Shown piece by piece: positions 19,342 to 28,567 of a stretch of DNA of 50,100 bases. Origin of the DNA: Willaertia magna. Its lineage: Eukaryota > Heterolobosea > Eutetramitea > Acrasida > Naegleriidae. The stretch spans positions 1-50,100 of the forward strand of contig CADWAF010002422.1 in the NCBI GenBank assembly GCA_902984215.1, written 5' to 3'. How positions within the stretch are numbered: position 1 is the stretch's first letter; each line of letters opens with the position of its first letter. The notes under the pieces were generated by a model. It worked only from the letters and a program-made list of their open reading frames with translations, had not been told where the DNA came from and did not search any database. The position numbers and the translations under genes were made by a program.

Positions 19342-19776
19342 TTATAACTTGGTAAAAGAATCGTCGTCCAAGTTGACCCCTCCTAGTTGTTGAATAATCT
19401 TTTGTAAATTTTCATATTGTTTTTTGCATTCGGATTCTGATAAAACATTAGTATCCGTTATATCTTTTAATTCTATTGTTGATTCAATAATATCATCTTG
19501 TTCGTAACCAATTTGTTGACTACAGAATATTGATTTCTTCCTATCCCGTTCACAAAACGTGGATGTAGAAAAAGTAGATGTACTATTTATTAGTGGCGAA
19601 GATGAACAATGTTTTAATTTCTTTGTTTCAATTTGCACACAACTGTTATTGCTATCCTTCTCTTCAGTGTTTCGCTTCATTTTATTGTATACAACATTTG
19701 TCAACGTTCCATCTAAAAACTGGATATTTCTTGTTTTTGAACATTCTCCCAAATAAGTGAACTTCAGAATAAACAT
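19342..19776 (-). CDS. Small hypothetical protein, Ser/Thr-rich with C-terminal helix
   Basis: A 144-residue reading frame I cannot assign. The first 30 residues are hydrophobic/basic, the middle is Ser/Thr/Cys-rich with a basic stretch (ETKKLKH, CERDRKKS), and the C-terminal 50 residues are acidic and probably helical (SECKKQYENLQKIIQQLGG). A second in-frame ATG at residue 33 (MKRNTEEK) is an equally reasonable start. Only 27 bp separate its first ATG from the stop codon of the endonuclease IV gene upstream on the same strand, leaving almost no room for a separate promoter, so the true start could be the later one or the two could share transcripts. Chance cannot be fully excluded. Confidence 0.5.
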   Translation of the reverse strand: MFILKFTYLGECSKTRNIQFLDGTLTNVVYNKMKRNTEEKDSNNSCVQIETKKLKHCSSSPLINSTSTFSTSTFCERDRKKSIFCSQQIGYEQDDIIESTIELKDITDTNVLSESECKKQYENLQKIIQQLGGVNLDDDSFTKL

Positions 19777-19803
19777 TTTAATTAAAATTAGAAAATAAAA
19801 ATA

Positions 19804-21156
19804 CTAGTGTTCTTCCTCAATCAATACCTCAACTTGAGATTCTTCTTCATTAAAATAACTATATAATTCATTAATTTCTTCAACATAATTACCACTTGGT
19901 GTTTCCAAACACATTGGAATATTTCTAAAATTTGGATTATTTACAATAAACTTAAATACCTCAGTACCAATCTTTCCTTTACCAATATCTTCATGTCTAT
20001 CCTTTTTACTACTCAATTCAGCTTTACTATCATTTAAATGCATACCTTTTAAATATTTAAATCCAACAATCTTATCAAAATCTTCAAAAACTTGTTTACA
20101 TCCTTCTTCTGTTCTAATATCATATCCAGCAGCAAACATATGACAAGTATCAATTGTAACACCAACACGTGATTTATCATTTACATTTTCAATAATCATC
20201 TTTAAATGTTCAAATTTATCACCAATGTTATTACCTGCACCAGCTGTACATTCTAAAACACAATTTACATACTCAGTCTCACCATGTGCCCAATTAATAC
20301 AATCAGCAATCTGTTTACAACCTTCTTCTACTGTACATTCACCAACTGTTGAACCAGGGTGAAAATTATATTTTGACATTCCTAATAATTCACATTTCTT
20401 TAATTCAGATAAAAATAATTTTTTAGATTTCTCTAATTTCTCCTTATTTGGATTAGCTAAATTAATTAAATAAGAAGCATGAGGTAATAAATCATTTGTA
20501 TCATAATTATATTTTAAACAATTCTCTTTAAATTTCTCAATTTGTTTATCTGTGTACTCTTTTTGATTATAAGTTTTTTGATTTCCTAAAAATAGAGCAA
20601 AACAACCAACACAATTCTTTTGATAGGCATCAATTGGAGCGTATTCAATTCCTTTACTTGAATAGACAACATGACAACCGATTAGTAATCTTTTAGGAAG
20701 AAATCTTTTAGTAAGGCTTAACATTTTATTTTGATGTTCTTCAATTTCTTGTGGAGTCTTTTCTTTTTTCTTTGTTTTTTTCTTTTTAGGTTCTTTTTCT
20801 TCTTTTTTTGTCTTCTTTTTTGTGGTTGATTTGGGTTGTTCTTCTTTAAAGAATTTACTAGTTTTCCTTTTTGAACTTTTTGATGGTTTAAAATCTGAAT
20901 CGTCTGAATTATCTTGTTCTTCAATTTCTTCTTCTTCTGGAATAAAATCGTCGTCCTCTTCTTCTTTTGATTTCTTTCGTTTCTTACTTGTTTTTTTATT
21001 ATTCGTTTTATTTGTTGTTTTTGATTGTTTCGTCTCCTTTTTATTTAAAGGTGAATCCTTTAGATTAAAAGTCTTTGTTAAATTCAATTTTTTTACTTTT
21101 GTTTCCTTGTGCATTATTGTTGGACTATCACGGCTACTGGAACCTTCGCTTGACAT
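19804..21156 (-). CDS. APN1: AP endonuclease, endonuclease IV (Nfo/Apn1) family
   Basis: DNA repair enzyme that cuts 5' of abasic sites in base excision repair. From the ATG at 21156 it has about 450 residues; the open frame continues 28 codons upstream, but this ATG has the A-run leader typical of neighbours. All nine zinc ligands of E. coli Nfo have counterparts: H226 (LPHASYLINL), H266 (FHPGS), E302 (LECTAG), D336 and H339 (IDTCHMFAAGYD), H373 (MHLNDSK), D386 and H388 (DRHEDIG) and E418 (CLETPSG). The first 145 residues are a Lys/Glu/Ser-rich extension (KKTSKKRKKSKEEEDDD and later KKKKTKKKEK) absent from bacterial Nfo and likely to direct the enzyme to the nucleus. Tandem with the small gene downstream and the CDCA7-like gene upstream. 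Confidence 0.92.
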   Translation of the reverse strand: MSSEGSSSRDSPTIMHKETKVKKLNLTKTFNLKDSPLNKKETKQSKTTNKTNNKKTSKKRKKSKEEEDDDFIPEEEEIEEQDNSDDSDFKPSKSSKRKTSKFFKEEQPKSTTKKKTKKEEKEPKKKKTKKKEKTPQEIEEHQNKMLSLTKRFLPKRLLIGCHVVYSSKGIEYAPIDAYQKNCVGCFALFLGNQKTYNQKEYTDKQIEKFKENCLKYNYDTNDLLPHASYLINLANPNKEKLEKSKKLFLSELKKCELLGMSKYNFHPGSTVGECTVEEGCKQIADCINWAHGETEYVNCVLECTAGAGNNIGDKFEHLKMIIENVNDKSRVGVTIDTCHMFAAGYDIRTEEGCKQVFEDFDKIVGFKYLKGMHLNDSKAELSSKKDRHEDIGKGKIGTEVFKFIVNNPNFRNIPMCLETPSGNYVEEINELYSYFNEEESQVEVLIEEEH

Positions 21157-21348
21157 TCTTAATTTTTTTTTTAAATAGATTTTGATATTGCATGGTTCCA
21201 GTAAGAGCGGGAAGAGGATCTTCAGTAATTTGTTGGTCAACTTGGAAGAGAAAGTAAATAAAGAAGGTAAAGAATAAAAGTATTCTTTATTGCAAGTAAT
21301 AATAATAATTATTATTAATGAATATTTTGTACATTGGGTTAATTATTA

Positions 21349-22480
21349 TTATTGATTATTTTGAGCTATTAACATATCATTGACACATTTATAATTTGCC
21401 TTAAGCGCTTCTCTTGTTGTTATAGAAATTGGGAATTTTCCTGCTTTTCGTCTACAACTACTACAATTACAAATGTTCCTACATATTGGACATTTCCAAT
21501 CAGTAGTTTGCAAAACTTGTTCAATCTTTTAAGAATTTAATTATTAAGCTTAATAATTTAAAAACATTTTCTAAAACTTACCTCTTCTCCGTATCTATTC
21601 TTTAGGCAACTCCCACAAAACGCTCCTCGAATAGAAGAATTAGAGATTGAAACACAGAATTTACAATGGGTTTTTTCATCCAACGTTTTTTGTTTACATT
21701 GGTGACAAGTAGTACCCTTAACACTGTCATAAATCTTTGATTTTGAGGACCTATTACTACTTTTCTCCTTCTTTTTCTTTTGCGACTTGGTAATGTTAGA
21801 AAACAAAACTTTAACAAACTTACTTTTTTTGGAGTATCTCTAGACTGCGAGTCGTCACCCTTACTTTTCCTTTTCTTTTTATTACCTTGCTGACGTTTCT
21901 TTTCTTCTTCCTCTTCCTCCTCTTCTTCAACATAATCTTCATCATCTTCGTCATCATTCTCAGCATAGTTAACATCTTTGCGGTTTCTTCTTGACTGACG
22001 CGAAGAATAGGCTTTAGGTGAGTCCATCTCAATTTCCTGCAATTGTTGAGCAATTTCATAATCATTTAGAGATTCTTCTTCACTTTCATTCGACAGATTT
22101 TCAATTTCTTCTTCTTTGCTTGTTTGATCTACTTCGGTATTATTGACGATATTGCTATTATTAACATTATGCGGTAAGATTACTGAATAGCTTGATCCGG
22201 CTGAGTCGCTATACTGATTGCTTGCGGTACTGCTAGCACTATCCAATGAATTTTCTTCTTTCATTCTTTCATTTGCGTTTTCTTTTTCTTCTCCGCTTGT
22301 TGGTGTGAAACCTTGTCTCGCAAACTTTCTTTTCTTTAAAGGACTAGCATATTCTAGAAAAGCCTTCTTTTGAGGAGATATGTTATTTACCTGTTGTTCT
22401 TGTTGTTGAATACTTTTAACATTATCCTCGGGACAGTTATCAGTCTTTCCAACCGCAACATCTGGTTTGAAATCATTCAT
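21349..22480 (-). CDS. CDCA7: CDCA7-like zinc-finger protein (zf-4CXXC_R1), three exons
   Basis: Exons 22480-21824, 21785-21582 and 21525-21349, all phase 0, join over 38- and 56-nt introns to about 345 residues. The C-terminal 110 residues match the CDCA7 cysteine-rich domain: TCHQCKQKT (245-253), a CxxC pair (260/263), RGAFCGSCLKNRYGE (272-286) and, from exon 3, DWKCPICRNICNCSSCRRK (296-314). In animals CDCA7 recruits the HELLS remodeller to chromatin, and its loss impairs CpG methylation (ICF syndrome). The R-G-x-F-C-G-x-C-L-x-N-R-Y-G block is intact. The N-terminal 200 residues are low complexity with a long Glu run (about 180-195) and a basic patch. An in-frame extension of 20 codons lies upstream of the ATG after an intron-like sequence, so the true N-terminus may be longer. 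Confidence 0.82.
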
Positions 22481-22540
22481 ATTCCGAGTACTATTAAGAA
22501 TGTTTAAAATCTCTTCGCGAGAGAATAAATTAATAAAATC

Positions 22541-22607
22541 CTATAAGAGGTTCGTGTTAAAAAAGACGATAAGATTAATCAAGCTTGTTGTGTGAAAAAA
22601 TACTCAC
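22541..22607 (-). other. Putative intron upstream of the CDCA7-like ATG
   Basis: On the minus strand GTGAGT (22607-22602) is followed 67 nt later by TTATAG (ending 22541). The 60 bases between this acceptor and the ATG are open in frame with the gene (reading DFINLFSREE...). The exon upstream has no ATG in that frame before a TAA, so the intron may lie in the 5' UTR, or further unseen exons may exist. Confidence 0.35.
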
Positions 22608-22684
22608 TTTTTTCGAAATCAAAAGACCTCCAAGTAGTGTCTTTTTTTAATAATTAATAAATTAACAAAAAACACATCCTAAAG

Positions 22685-22891
22685 CTAAAAACCTTTTTCT
22701 ACAAAAGCCTCATCATTCATTTTTACAACAAATATTGTTTTCTTCAAAGCAGCAACAAGGCTTTCTTCTGTTCTCTTTTCGGAATAAAAATTATAAAAAA
22801 TATTACGTAATGTCTTATTAGGACTTTGATTCAACACTTTAATGTTGTTGTTTCTTAAAAGAATGTAGTGAAAAGTGCATTGAAATATTAT
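22685..22891 (-). other. Coding-like open segment without a start codon
   Basis: A 68-codon minus-strand frame runs from after a TGA to TAG (22687-22685). The translation (for example NKTLRNIFYNFYSEKRTEES, then LVAALKKTIFVVKMNDE) has the balanced composition of real protein in this genome rather than of intergenic DNA. No suitable ATG opens it and the splice sites around it are weak, so it could be an exon of a small unrecognised gene, a decayed gene, or chance. No family recognised. Confidence 0.25.
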
Positions 22892-23091
22892 TCACATGGA
22901 CTAGCCTTGGTGATGATGAGCACGTTGATTGCACTCTGAGTCAAAAAGAATATCACTTCAATTGTTGACAAGTGTTATCCTCTACCTTAACCTGACAACT
23001 TATACACTCCTTTACAAATAATGCTCACTAAACAAATAAGGAAATTCCCTTAAATATAACAGCAACTACAACCAGAATTACAGAAAAAAAA

Positions 23092-25198
23092 ATGTTTTTA
23101 AAAGAAAATATGAATGACTCAATGGCACCACCATCAACAGAAGAGACAGTAGATGGTGATCCAAATGAAAAAATTCAATTGCAACAAAAACGAGAAGCCT
23201 TAAAATCCAAAAAGAAATTATTAGAAGAACAATTAAATCAAATCCCTTCAAAAGATTTATTAAATGCTTCTTTGTTACATTTTAAAAATCCACCACAAAT
23301 ATTTATTAAGGGAAATGATATTTTTCATCCAGAAGAAACCTTATTATCAAAATATAATTCTAATTTTTGTAAAAATATTGGATTAATTAATACATCTATT
23401 ATATTATCCAAATTATTTGATATTAAAGATAAAAATCAAATATTTGAATTAACTGAAATTGAAAGAACATTACAAAATATTAAATATTGGAGTGATGAAG
23501 ATTTAACTAACTCTATGGAATATGATACTGACTATTTATTAACAACAGCTGAAAAGAGATGTTTAAAATTGTAAGTAATATATTATTATTTTATTTAATA
23601 AACAATTATAGTCCCTCTTTAATCCCATCACCAATCCCTTTAAATCAAAGTGCACATTTAATTCACCACAAAGATGAAGGATTTCTTTTTAGGAAAATGG
23701 AAGAGATCTTTACAATTGGTGAAGAATTTGAAACAATGATGGATGAAGAAGTGATAACAAAATTCTTACAAATAATTAGTGAAAAATTTACAATTGAATT
23801 AAGATGTTTAAAAACACATTCAGATTATGTTGATTTAAAAAATATTGAAGATATAATTAATTGTTTATCAATTATATTTGAAAAAACAATTGTTTCAAAA
23901 GGATTAATTTGTTATGGTGTAATGGATTTATTAGTTGAGTTTTTAAATGAGATTGAAATGATAAATAATAATAATTTTATACAGTTACAAGAGAATATTG
24001 TAAAGTTTTTAGATAAAATTATTAAAAGTGAATCAGCTGAAATATTTATTAATTGGTTTCAATCAGGAAGATCTATTACAACATTAATTTATAAAATGAA
24101 ATTTGAAAAGGAAAATATTATAAAAGATTTATCAGAAGGTTTAATTTCAACTAAGGCTTTAAATTTTTCAATTAATCATAATGAATTATCTAATAATCAA
24201 AGTAATTCTCCATTTAGAAGAGAATCTATTACTAGTGTAAATGATAGTAAATATTTAATTAGAAAATCAATAATTAAACATATTATATCAATAATGTTAA
24301 CATTAACAAGAACAAATACAATTCAAAGTTATTTTAAAGTTTCAATGGATTTAGAACAACATAAAGAATTACTTATTTCTCTGCCAAGTATTTTAATGAA
24401 TTTAATTAATATTGTACCTAGTCAAAGAAGAATTATTTTAAAGATATTAGCTAATTTAACTAATATACCAAGTATTTGTTCTTTAATTATGAGAGAATTA
24501 GATTATTTAATTTATGTTTTAGAGAATTTAAGTAATTGTAATGATGATTCTTTCTTGGATAGTGTATTTATTATTATACAATTAAGTAAAACACCTTATA
24601 TTGAGAAGGATCATATTATTGCAGTGGCTTGTACATTATTAAGTAATATTCTTAATGAATCAACACCTACTTCTATTTTACAATATTGTGCTGTAGAAGT
24701 TAGTAGAATATTGTCACAACAGTAAGTATTAAATTGCTATAATACATTAATCATAATAATTGTAATAGACAAACACAAGTATTTGTACCTTTCTTTGTAG
24801 ATAATTTTAAAAGAGCTTTCTATTCATTATTACCTTCACAAATTGAACAATTAAATAACTTTTTTGCTGATCCCCTAAATGAAAATTATTTGCTTGAATT
24901 TTTAGAAGTATTTGATAAATCCAAAGAAGAATTTGCAGAATTGAGGGCAACATTAGTTGGAACAAGATTGAAGGCTGAGAAAATATTGAACCAGATAATT
25001 GAGGCAGAATTGAAAAAGAAGAATTTCTTATCCCCTTCTTCAATTAAACTTCTTAGCCCAGAGAGAAGAAGTAGTATGGTTGCTAACTCTCCTATTATTA
25101 ATAAGAATAACAAATTGAACTCACCACCATTAAGGAAGACAAATAGTGTTAATGTTTCTGAATTTTCATTTCCTGCAAAAAGAAAGTTATTATTTTAA
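23092..25198 (+). CDS. Unknown alpha-helical (armadillo-like) repeat protein, three exons
   Basis: Exons 23092-23570, 23612-24721 and 24769-25198 join in frame over GTAAGT...ATAG introns of 41 and 47 nt, giving about 672 residues. A short coiled coil near the N-terminus (IQLQQKREALKSKKKLLEEQL, about 28-48) is followed by roughly 450 residues of repeated amphipathic helices rich in Leu/Ile (LMNLINIVPSQRRIILKILA, then LTNIPSICSLIMREL), which look like armadillo or HEAT-type units. The C-terminal 60 residues are basic and Ser/Pro-rich with possible phosphorylation sites (SPSS, LSPERRSS, NSPP). No family recognised; a scaffold role would be a guess. Its stop lies 14 bp from the stop of MMS19 on the other strand. 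Confidence 0.65.
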
Positions 25199-25212
25199 AT
25201 AATCAGAGACAC

Positions 25213-28200
25213 TTATTTTGTGTTCTCCTTGTAATTTAATACAAAGAAATCATTTCTACATTCCACTGCTTCTTTTCTTACATTTCTCTTCTTGTCATCT
25301 AAACAAGGTTCTAATCCCTTAATAATTATCTTTTTAAAAGGGTGAATGTGACTGTATTCAAAACCATTTGTTAATTCACGTAAACTTTGAATTGCCAACA
25401 ATCTTACAGCTTGAGATTTTGGATAGGTAGCAATTTGTAATAATAGTGGTATAATAGAATCTAAATGATAAACCATCTCACTCTTTGCATCAGTTAATAA
25501 GGTGTTTGTAGTTTTAACGGCTGCATATAATAATTCAGTATTTGCATCTGATATTTCCATTGATTCTAAAAATCTTAATACGATTGGGAAAATATTATTA
25601 ACTTCACTTAATATAACGTTTGTTGAAACGTTATGAATTAAATGTGACACAGCTAATAAAATAGAACCAATAATATCTGGTCTATCTGATGTCTTAATAT
25701 TGTCAAGTAAAACCTTAATATTTACTGTAAAGAATCTTTGCTTATATAAAACTTGATAATTTGCATAATTATTTTTGTGCAATGAATTTTCAGTTTCTCC
25801 CATTACAATAAGGAAACAATCCGCTGCTTTCTTATTAAATAAAGTTCCAGTACCAAAACTACTTGTTAAACAACCACATAATAATTTAGAATAATTGTCA
25901 CCATATGGCTTATTTGCTCCTCTCATCACCAACCCTTTAACTATCCATCCAAGTGCTTCTAAATAATTTGTATTAATATTCATGACCTCATTCGATGCAA
26001 CAGCATTCATTAAAGGTTCGTAAATATGATTTGTACAAATATTAATAATTTGATTAAACTCATTAGATGACATTTCAATCTTATTTAAAATAGAACCTAT
26101 AATTTGACTGCATGAAGAAGAAACCTCAAACACACTCTTTTCATCAATCGCTATATTCAAAATAGTTCTAAATAATTCTACAGTATTTGGTAATTGTATA
26201 GTTGGTCTACATGCTATTATAACAGATGAAAAAACAGAAATAAATTTTCTTAAATTATCATTTGTTAAAGTAGTCAATAAAGAAATATTATTAAATAATT
26301 CATCAAGTATAAATTGTTGTTCTTTTTCACTTAATTGTCTCATTAATAAATTACAAAATGTTGAAATATCACTTCTTGTAACACCTTCTTCTTTTAGGTC
26401 ATTATCATCATCTATCATTTCAGTAGGTGTTGGGATTTCAGTACCATTAGAAAAAGTAATCATTCTTTGAATATAATTAACTATTTGACTAGATTCTAAT
26501 TGTCCAACATCTAAACGTATTAATACTTCAAATACCTTTCTTCTCTCTTCTTCAATTTCTTTAGTATCTTTTAATAATGAAATTAAAAAAGTAATTCTTT
26601 CAAATAATCTTTCAATAATTATGGAATCTAATTTTGGACAATTAAGAGCAACAGAAGAAATAGTTTCAATAATTTCAATTCTTACAGATAAATCATTATT
26701 TTCATTTAATTTCTTAATTAGTACTTCAATAATTTCTTTTTCAATTAATTTAGGTTTATATTGATAGATCCAAGCAATTGCTTTAATCGTTCTTTCTTTA
26801 TAACTATCTAAATTAGCAGATTGATTAAGTTCAATTCCTAATTCAGTATCATCTGTACCCATATGAGTTAATATCTTGTGTCTCAATAAAATTTGATTAA
26901 TATAAATTTCAGATAATATAGATGTATCAAATAAATAGTTTTCATTATTATTAATATTATAAAATACAATTATTCTACTAAGTGCTTCTATAATAATAAG
27001 AATTAAATCACGTTCATCTTTTTTATATTCTTCATCATAAATTTGTTTAAATATATCCATCATTTGATTAATATATTTTAATATTGATTCTGGTAAAGTA
27101 TTATTACATGTTATTGTTTCCATTAATCCTTGAAGTAATTGAGTAAACATTAATAATATTCCAGATTTCTTATCTTTTGTGCTAGCATCTTCTCCAATAA
27201 ATATTAATTCAGGGACTATTCTTTCAAAAACTAAAATTGCAATTTCAAATGAAGCACAAGTACAAGAATAAATTAATCTAGAATATAAGGCACTAAATTT
27301 TGATTCTGTTGGTGATTTTAATTCTACTAAACAAGGTCTGATAATAGCTTCAATATTAGGTAAATCAAATTTAGTTGTAGGTTTCTTATTTAATACAATT
27401 TTTGTTATTCTTGTAACAGATTCATAACATTTCTTTAAAACATCAATTGAACCAGTTCTTAATACTTCAGTTCTAATATAAGCCCATATCTCTGTTAAAT
27501 ATTCTCTAACAATTTCTTCACCAAACTTTTCAATACAATAACTTAAATAATCTAAAGCTTCAATTTTAGTGTCAATAATGTCACTTGAAATTTTTTCTAA
27601 TAAAAAAGGAAATAAAAAAGATGCAAAATATTCATTTGAAGCAAAGCATTCTTTTAATGAAGTAGATAATTGTTCTTTTGTTATACCTCTTGTATCATTT
27701 GGGGATGGATTATAAGTGATTGGAAAATAACAACTTGTAATTTCAAATAATTCTTCTGAACAACTTAATAAAATAGATTGTTCTAAATGTTCTTGTTTAA
27801 TTAATTTAATTAATTTTGGAATAAAATCAAAACAAAATAATAAATTTAAAGGATCTCTTTCACCATCCATTGTTTGAATAAAACCATTCATAAAATTAAT
27901 TGTTCCAACAACTTTTGGAAAACTTTCTAACAAAGCCTTAAACCAATCGTAAGTAAATTTACGGATTTTTGTAGCGCTAGCAATCCCATTTTTTTCAAGG
28001 CTAACATTCTCAAAGAATAAAATCATTGTCTGTGAAGATTGTTCAAAAGAGATGAATGAAGAATATTTAGTGAAGATTGTTAGGAGACATGGTAATAACG
28101 TAGATATACAATCAATATCATAGAATCTATCGGAAATGAATCTAAGTAAACTAGCCACTATAGTTATTGTTTTTTGTTCATCATTTGATTTATTAATTGG

Positions 28201-28491
28201 TAAATTAATTAAAATTTCATTTAATATTTCATATGAACATGATCTTATTCTTTCATCTTGTGAATTATTTAAGTAAGGTCCAAGAAATTTTACACTTTCA
28301 TTTAATGATAATTTTTCTTCTTTTACATGTTTAATTATTTGTTGTTTAATATTTTCTTTTTTAGTTGATGGAATGTCTGGATTGCAAAGTGTATCAAAAC
28401 AAACTGTATAATCTTCTTCAACACTTTGATGGTGATCATGGTGTTCCAAGAGATTCTCATCAATGTCCATGTTGGACTTGTTATTAAACAT
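25213..28491 (-). CDS. MMS19: MMS19, cytosolic iron-sulfur targeting HEAT-repeat protein
   Basis: A 1092-residue HEAT-repeat protein (human about 1030). In the CIA targeting complex MMS19 hands Fe-S clusters to nuclear apoproteins such as DNA polymerases and the XPD and FANCJ helicases. Family blocks: the N-terminal MDGERDPLNLLFCFDFIPKL, then EELFEITSCYFPITYNP with PNDTRGI. Near the C-terminus YKQRFFTVNIKVLLDN and the closing LDDKKRNVRKEAVECRNDFF match the MMS19 C-terminal domain that docks to CIAO1/CIAO2B. The first 25 residues are a short variable leader. The ATG follows an A-run. Its start lies 76 bp from the stop of COG7 on the same strand. Neighbouring endonuclease IV is also DNA repair, but no co-regulation can be shown. 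Confidence 0.9.
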   Translation of the reverse strand: MFNNKSNMDIDENLLEHHDHHQSVEEDYTVCFDTLCNPDIPSTKKENIKQQIIKHVKEEKLSLNESVKFLGPYLNNSQDERIRSCSYEILNEILINLPINKSNDEQKTITIVASLLRFISDRFYDIDCISTLLPCLLTIFTKYSSFISFEQSSQTMILFFENVSLEKNGIASATKIRKFTYDWFKALLESFPKVVGTINFMNGFIQTMDGERDPLNLLFCFDFIPKLIKLIKQEHLEQSILLSCSEELFEITSCYFPITYNPSPNDTRGITKEQLSTSLKECFASNEYFASFLFPFLLEKISSDIIDTKIEALDYLSYCIEKFGEEIVREYLTEIWAYIRTEVLRTGSIDVLKKCYESVTRITKIVLNKKPTTKFDLPNIEAIIRPCLVELKSPTESKFSALYSRLIYSCTCASFEIAILVFERIVPELIFIGEDASTKDKKSGILLMFTQLLQGLMETITCNNTLPESILKYINQMMDIFKQIYDEEYKKDERDLILIIIEALSRIIVFYNINNNENYLFDTSILSEIYINQILLRHKILTHMGTDDTELGIELNQSANLDSYKERTIKAIAWIYQYKPKLIEKEIIEVLIKKLNENNDLSVRIEIIETISSVALNCPKLDSIIIERLFERITFLISLLKDTKEIEEERRKVFEVLIRLDVGQLESSQIVNYIQRMITFSNGTEIPTPTEMIDDDNDLKEEGVTRSDISTFCNLLMRQLSEKEQQFILDELFNNISLLTTLTNDNLRKFISVFSSVIIACRPTIQLPNTVELFRTILNIAIDEKSVFEVSSSCSQIIGSILNKIEMSSNEFNQIINICTNHIYEPLMNAVASNEVMNINTNYLEALGWIVKGLVMRGANKPYGDNYSKLLCGCLTSSFGTGTLFNKKAADCFLIVMGETENSLHKNNYANYQVLYKQRFFTVNIKVLLDNIKTSDRPDIIGSILLAVSHLIHNVSTNVILSEVNNIFPIVLRFLESMEISDANTELLYAAVKTTNTLLTDAKSEMVYHLDSIIPLLLQIATYPKSQAVRLLAIQSLRELTNGFEYSHIHPFKKIIIKGLEPCLDDKKRNVRKEAVECRNDFFVLNYKENTK

Positions 28492-28567
28492 TTTTTTTTA
28501 AATAAATACCGATTTTATTATTACAATGCAAAATAATGTTGACAACAATAGACTTTTAAATACACAA

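Larger units (their letters stand above)
22481..23091. other. 611-bp divergent region between CDCA7-like and helical-repeat genes
   Basis: This region must contain promoters for both neighbours. It is not featureless. On the minus strand there is a likely intron just upstream of the CDCA7-like start (22541-22607), and farther out an open frame that reads like protein (22685-22891); both are listed separately. On the plus strand the leader of the next gene ends in an A-run before its ATG. I found no RNA gene. Confidence 0.4.

Noticed and set aside
20822..21178. 118-codon plus-strand ORF rich in Phe/Ser/Leu
   Set aside because: Antisense to the Lys/Glu-rich extension of endonuclease IV; composition explained by that.
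22905..22945. Possible box C/D snoRNA (GTGATGA followed by CTGA)
   Set aside because: The spacing is only about 19 nt, no second C'/D pair and no terminal stem are visible.
22890..23000. Faint resemblance of a minus-strand frame to BRK1/HSPC300
   Set aside because: Only a dozen loosely similar residues, no ATG, and the conserved C-terminal helix does not follow.
24807..25113. Minus-strand ORFs of 75-78 codons
   Set aside because: They lie antisense to exon 3 of the helical-repeat gene, which is supported by in-frame splicing.
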